Part shown: in pieces, positions 60,645-64,000 of the stretch
Layout of the letters: every line of letters begins with the position of its first letter
Position numbering within the stretch: the stretch's first letter is position 1
Assembly: GCA_000230935.2 (NCBI GenBank)
Contig: AGIQ01000001.1
Span: forward strand, 1,240,001-1,304,000
Reading direction: 5' to 3'
DNA length: 64,000 nucleotides
Source: Mycolicibacterium rhodesiae JS60
GTDB taxonomy: Bacteria > Actinomycetota > Actinomycetes > Mycobacteriales > Mycobacteriaceae
Program-made: the position numbers and the translations under genes
The notes under the pieces: generated by a model
What the model was told of the DNA's origin: nothing
The model's database searches: none
The model's input: the letters and a program-made list of their open reading frames with translations, nothing else

Positions 60645-61763
60645 GTGAAGATCCAAGGTGCGCTGCTGTGGGAACCCGGAACACAATCGGGCTGGTCGGT
60701 CGAGGAGGTCGAACTCGATCCACCGGCCCCGGGTGAGGTCTTGGTGAAGCTGGCTGCTTCCGGCATCTGTCACACCGACGAGCACTTCGACAAGGGCGAT
60801 ATGCCGGTGCCGTGGGCGCCGGTGCTCGGCGGGCACGAGGGCGCCGGCACTGTCGCCGAGGTGGGCGACGGGGTGACTGGTCTCGCGGTCGGTGACCATG
60901 TGGTGCTTTCGATGATGCCGTCATGCGGGAAGTGCACGATGTGCGTGTCAGGACGGCCAGTGTTCTGCGAATTGGGGGCTGGGCTGCTGAGCGGCCGAGC
61001 GCTGGATGGCACGCACCGGGTACACGCGCGCGGACAGGGCGTGGGTGCGCTGTGCTTTCTCGGCACGTTCGCCAGCCACGCGGTGGTCCCGGCGGCCTCG
61101 GTCATCAAGGTCAACTCCGAAATTCCGCTCGACATCGCCGCGCTGCTGGGATGTGGTGTGCCGACCGGATGGGGGTCGGCGACGATTTCGGCCGAGACGA
61201 GCCTTGGCGACACCGTGGTCATTTTCGGAGTTGGCGGCGTCGGAATGAACGCGGTCCAGGGTGCCGTGCAGCGCGGGGCACGCCACATCGTTGCCGTGGA
61301 CCCCGTGGCGTTCAAGCGGGACTCCGCGATGAAGTTCGGTGCCACTCACGTGGCGGCCGACGCGGCTGAAGCGGCTGCCATCGTGGAAGGGCTGACGAAT
61401 GGGCAGGGTGCCGAGCGGGTGATTGTGACCGTTGGCGTCGCGACCCCTGAGGTCGTGCAACCGGCCGCGGCGCTGACCCAGCGCGGCGGCGTGCTCGTCG
61501 TAACGTCGGCATCGTCTCCGTTCCAGCAACAGATCGACTTCGATCTGTGCACCTTCGTCATGTCGGGTAAACGGCTCCAAGGGAATGTGTTCGGGGGCGC
61601 TCGTCCCCGAATCGACATCCCGATCCTGGCGGACATGTATATGGATGGTCGCTACAAGTTGGACGAACTGATCACGCGTCGCTATCCACTGGAGAAGATC
61701 AACGATGCGTTCGACGATATGCGCGAGGGGCGAAACATTCGCGGGCTCATCGAATTCGAGTAA
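60645..61763 (+). CDS. NDMA/mycofactocin-type zinc alcohol dehydrogenase
   Basis: 372 residues, same length as the paralogue at 8830. Catalytic zinc motifs GICHTD and GGHEGAG, structural cysteines in CGKCTMC...FC near 93-107, nucleotide motif GVGGVGMNAVQ near 198. Family as above, dependent on mycofactocin in known members. GTG 60645 has GAGAGG 6 bases upstream. Lies 47 bp after the P450. Confidence 0.88.
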   Translation: MKIQGALLWEPGTQSGWSVEEVELDPPAPGEVLVKLAASGICHTDEHFDKGDMPVPWAPVLGGHEGAGTVAEVGDGVTGLAVGDHVVLSMMPSCGKCTMCVSGRPVFCELGAGLLSGRALDGTHRVHARGQGVGALCFLGTFASHAVVPAASVIKVNSEIPLDIAALLGCGVPTGWGSATISAETSLGDTVVIFGVGGVGMNAVQGAVQRGARHIVAVDPVAFKRDSAMKFGATHVAADAAEAAAIVEGLTNGQGAERVIVTVGVATPEVVQPAAALTQRGGVLVVTSASSPFQQQIDFDLCTFVMSGKRLQGNVFGGARPRIDIPILADMYMDGRYKLDELITRRYPLEKINDAFDDMREGRNIRGLIEFE

Positions 61764-61912
61764 TCGCGCGCCGTCGCCTGCGTGCTGAGCCTCCAGCGTG
61801 GTGCGGTGAAGGCCGTTGGCGCGGCTGAGTTGAGAATGTCGGCAGCTGCCCAAAGCGGTGGTTGTGCTGCTTCGGCGAAAGATATTGTCAGAGTGGGAGA
61901 GTCGGAGCAATT

Positions 61913-63127
61913 ATGCGCGAAACGGTGATCTGTGAGCCGGTCCGGACGCCGATCGGGCGCTACGGCGGCATGTTCGCATCGCTGACCGCTGTCGACCTCG
62001 GGGTCGCCGCGTTGCGAGGCCTGCTGGACCGCACCGGCGTCGCGCCGGAGGCCGTCGAGGACGTCATCGTCGGGCACTGCTATCCCAACAGCGAAGCACC
62101 CGCCATCGGCCGGGTGATCGCCCTGGATGCCGGGCTGCCGGTGACGGTGCCCGGAATGCAGGTCGATCGCCGCTGTGGATCGGGACTGCAGGCCGTCATT
62201 CAGGCCCATCTGCAAGTTGCCTCCGGGCAGAACGATCTTGTCGTCGCCGGTGGCGCGGAAAGCATGAGCAACGTTGCGTTCTACTCCACCGACATGCGCT
62301 GGGGTGGCGGTCGTACCGGCGTGCGGATCCACGACGGACTAGCCCGCGGGCGCACCACTTCCGGTGGCAAGCATTATCCCGTACCCGGTGGCATGCTGGA
62401 AACCGCCGAGAATCTGCGGCGTCAATACGATATCTCTCGGCAGGAGCAGGACGAACTCGCGGTCGCTTCACATCAGCGGGCCGTTGCTGCGCAGAAGAAT
62501 GGCATTCTGGCCGAGGAGATCATCCCGGTTGCTGTGCGCACTCGGGCCGGTGAGGAACTGATCGCCGTCGATGAACACCCGCGAGCGGACACCACGATAG
62601 CCTCCCTGGAAAAGCTCAAACCTATTCTGGGCAAACAGGATCCCGCTGCCACGGTGACCGCGGGCAACTCCAGCGGCCAGAACGATGCCGGGTCGATGTG
62701 CATCGTGACCACGCCGCAGAAGGCCGCCGAGTTGGGACTCACGCCGCTGGTGCGGCTGGTCTCCTGGGGCGTCGCCGGGGTGGCGCCGAACGTGATGGGT
62801 ATCGGGCCGGTGCCGGCCACCGAGGCTGCGCTGCGCAAGGTGGGGTTGGCGCTCAGTGACATTGACCTGATCGAACTCAACGAGGCCTTCGCCGCGCAGG
62901 CGCTGGCCTGCATGCGGGAGTGGGGATTTGGCGCCTCCGATCTGGAAAGGACGAACGTCCACGGCTCCGGAATCTCACTAGGTCACCCAGTAGGGGCTAC
63001 CGGCGGGCGGATGCTCGCGACGCTGGCGCGCGAGCTGCACCGCCGAGACGGCCGCTATGGGCTGGAAACAATGTGCATCGGTGGTGGCCAGGGCCTGGCT
63101 GCAATCTTCGAAAGGGTGACCGGATGA
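61913..63127 (+). CDS. Acetyl-CoA acetyltransferase (thiolase)
   Basis: 404 residues. Nucleophile Cys88 in DRRCGSGLQA, His in the NEAFAAQALA region near 325, GSGISLGHPVGATGGR near 345 and the second catalytic Cys in MCIGGGQGLA near 387. Performs thiolytic cleavage of 3-ketoacyl-CoA in degradation; reverse synthesis is also possible. ATG 61913 has GGAG 6 bases upstream. The 150-bp gap before it shows no shared operator. The following acyl-CoA dehydrogenase suggests a beta-oxidation unit. Confidence 0.92.
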   Translation: MRETVICEPVRTPIGRYGGMFASLTAVDLGVAALRGLLDRTGVAPEAVEDVIVGHCYPNSEAPAIGRVIALDAGLPVTVPGMQVDRRCGSGLQAVIQAHLQVASGQNDLVVAGGAESMSNVAFYSTDMRWGGGRTGVRIHDGLARGRTTSGGKHYPVPGGMLETAENLRRQYDISRQEQDELAVASHQRAVAAQKNGILAEEIIPVAVRTRAGEELIAVDEHPRADTTIASLEKLKPILGKQDPAATVTAGNSSGQNDAGSMCIVTTPQKAAELGLTPLVRLVSWGVAGVAPNVMGIGPVPATEAALRKVGLALSDIDLIELNEAFAAQALACMREWGFGASDLERTNVHGSGISLGHPVGATGGRMLATLARELHRRDGRYGLETMCIGGGQGLAAIFERVTG

Positions 63128-63165
63128 CGCACAGCGAGAAGCGGAGCGGGATCGCGCATGACTAA
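63124..63165 (+). CDS. 13-codon micro-ORF bridging thiolase and acyl-CoA dehydrogenase
   Basis: ATG 63124 overlaps the thiolase stop (ATGA); after 13 codons it ends in TAA 63163, just past the next gene's ATG 63158. It may merely carry ribosomes across the junction. No function inferred. Confidence 0.2.
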   Translation: MTHSEKRSGIAHD

Positions 63166-64000
63166 GCTGGCGCAGACGCTTGGCTTGACCGAACTCCAAA
63201 CTGAAATCATCTCGACGGTAAGGCAATTCGTCGACAAGGAGATCATTCCGGTCGCTCAGGAGCTCGAGCATGCCGATACCTATCCCCAGGCGATCATCGA
63301 CCAGATGCGCGAGATGGGATTATTCGGACTGATGATCCCCGAGGAATACGGCGGGCTAGGGGAGTCACTGCTCACGTACGCGCTGTGCGTCGAAGAGCTG
63401 GCCCGCGGCTGGATGAGCGTCTCAGGCGTCATCAACACCCACTTCATCGTGGCGTACCTGATCCGTCAGCACGGCACCGACGCACAGAAGCAGTACCACT
63501 TGCCCAAGATGGCCACCGGGGAGTCGCGCGGTGCCTTCTCGATGTCGGAGCCCGAGCTCGGTTCCGACGTGGCCGCCATTCGTACTCGGGCTAAACGTGA
63601 CGGCGACGGCAACTACACGATCGACGGTCAGAAGATGTGGCTGACCAATGGGGGCAGTTCGACACTGGTCGCGGCATTGGTACGCACCGACGAGGGAGCC
63701 GACAAGCCGCATCGCAACTTGACCGCGTTCCTCATCGAAAAGCCGTCGGGCTTTGGCGAAGTGAAGCCGGGGCTGCACATTCCGGGCAAGCTGGACAAGC
63801 TCGGGTACAAGGGCATCGACACCACCGAGCTGGTTTTCGACGGTTACCGGGCGAGCGCCGACGATGTGCTGGGTGGCAAGCCCGGACAGGGCTTCTTCCA
63901 GATGATGGACGGTGTCGAGGTGGGACGGGTCAACGTCTCAGCCCGCGCGTGCGGGGTCGGGATACGGGCGTTTGAATTGGCCGTCCGGTATGCCCAGCAG
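63158..64000 (+). CDS. Acyl-CoA dehydrogenase, truncated by the window end
   Basis: 281 residues visible, with no stop before the window edge. N-terminal ACAD features: LQTEIISTVRQFVDKEIIPVAQELEHAD near 13, LMIPEEYGGLGESLLTYALC near 55, GAFSMSEPELGSDVAAIRT near 122, KMWLTNGGSSTLVAALVRTD near 155, and the start of the C-terminal helical domain (GVEVGRVNVSARACGVG near 255). The catalytic-base region lies outside. A GGAG about 11 bases before ATG 63158 may be the ribosome-binding site. Confidence 0.88.
   Translation, partial: MTKLAQTLGLTELQTEIISTVRQFVDKEIIPVAQELEHADTYPQAIIDQMREMGLFGLMIPEEYGGLGESLLTYALCVEELARGWMSVSGVINTHFIVAYLIRQHGTDAQKQYHLPKMATGESRGAFSMSEPELGSDVAAIRTRAKRDGDGNYTIDGQKMWLTNGGSSTLVAALVRTDEGADKPHRNLTAFLIEKPSGFGEVKPGLHIPGKLDKLGYKGIDTTELVFDGYRASADDVLGGKPGQGFFQMMDGVEVGRVNVSARACGVGIRAFELAVRYAQQ

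Noticed and set aside
1..64000. CRISPR arrays, tRNA/rRNA genes, insertion sequences, phage genes or attachment sites
   Set aside because: None seen: no regular spacer-repeat array, no cloverleaf-like segments noticed, no transposase or integrase motifs in any gene.

Overview
The window is GC-rich (low to mid 60s % by eye), densely packed, high-GC actinobacterial DNA. A complete yrbE/mce locus, two alcohol dehydrogenases of the NDMA/mycofactocin-dependent type, a mycofactocin-coupled SDR, a FadE5-like acyl-CoA dehydrogenase, four P450s, four luciferase-like (LLM) oxidoreductases and a likely leaderless start all point to Mycobacteriales, most likely Mycobacterium sensu lato. Nothing in the window fixes the species.

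Layout. 1-3.7 kb: a + strand trio of a 7-TM protein, a PEP-synthase-like phosphohistidine protein without an ATP-grasp domain, and a DUF7064/7065-like protein. 3.8-5.8 kb: a Rieske oxygenase and an LLM oxidoreductase on the - strand, divergent from a TetR gene with an operator-like palindrome between them. 6.8-13.6 kb: a tightly coupled operon (small ORF, MaoC, SDR, MaoC, NDMA-type ADH, P450, PpdK-like ATP-grasp/His protein, winged-helix protein). 13.6-17.2 kb: TetR, membrane protein and a D-aminoacylase-type amidohydrolase. 17.2-18.2 kb: a scar-like stretch with a promoter/operator but no supported gene. 18.2-28.3 kb: yrbEA-yrbEB-mceABCDEF-tetR. 28.3-38.6 kb: TetR/P450 pair, acyl-CoA ligase, ThDP enzyme, then SDR, BadH-like SDR, crotonase, LLM and amidohydrolase. 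38.7-42.8 kb: P450, FAH/MhpD-type hydratase, CMD-family protein, BASS-type transporter, with two gene remnants. 42.9-47.3 kb (-): LLM, SnoaL-like, cupin, LLM, ALDH. 47.6-49.6 kb (+): acyl-CoA dehydrogenase and mycofactocin-type SDR. 50.0-57.6 kb (-): SDR, FadE5-like, BadI/MenB-like, CoA-transferase, ALDH, acyl-CoA dehydrogenase. 57.9-64 kb (+): ALDH, P450, NDMA-type ADH, thiolase and a truncated acyl-CoA dehydrogenase.

How the genes may work together (inference): this reads as a catabolic island for a hydrophobic, probably alicyclic compound. Mce would import it. P450s, Rieske and LLM enzymes would hydroxylate it, ADH/SDR/ALDH would oxidise it to an acid, and FadD or CaiB enzymes would make the CoA thioester. 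Acyl-CoA dehydrogenases, MaoC/crotonases, BadH-like and BadI-like enzymes would cleave the ring, and thiolase would release acetyl-CoA.

The most striking feature is regulatory. Seven copies of one palindrome (core CCGGGCGCCCGG flanked by GTCAA/TTGAC) lie in five intergenic regions. Six overlap a -35 hexamer with a -10 hexamer 17-18 bp downstream. They link the mce region, the BadH operon, a P450 operon and two mirror-image ALDH/acyl-CoA dehydrogenase modules into an apparent single regulon.
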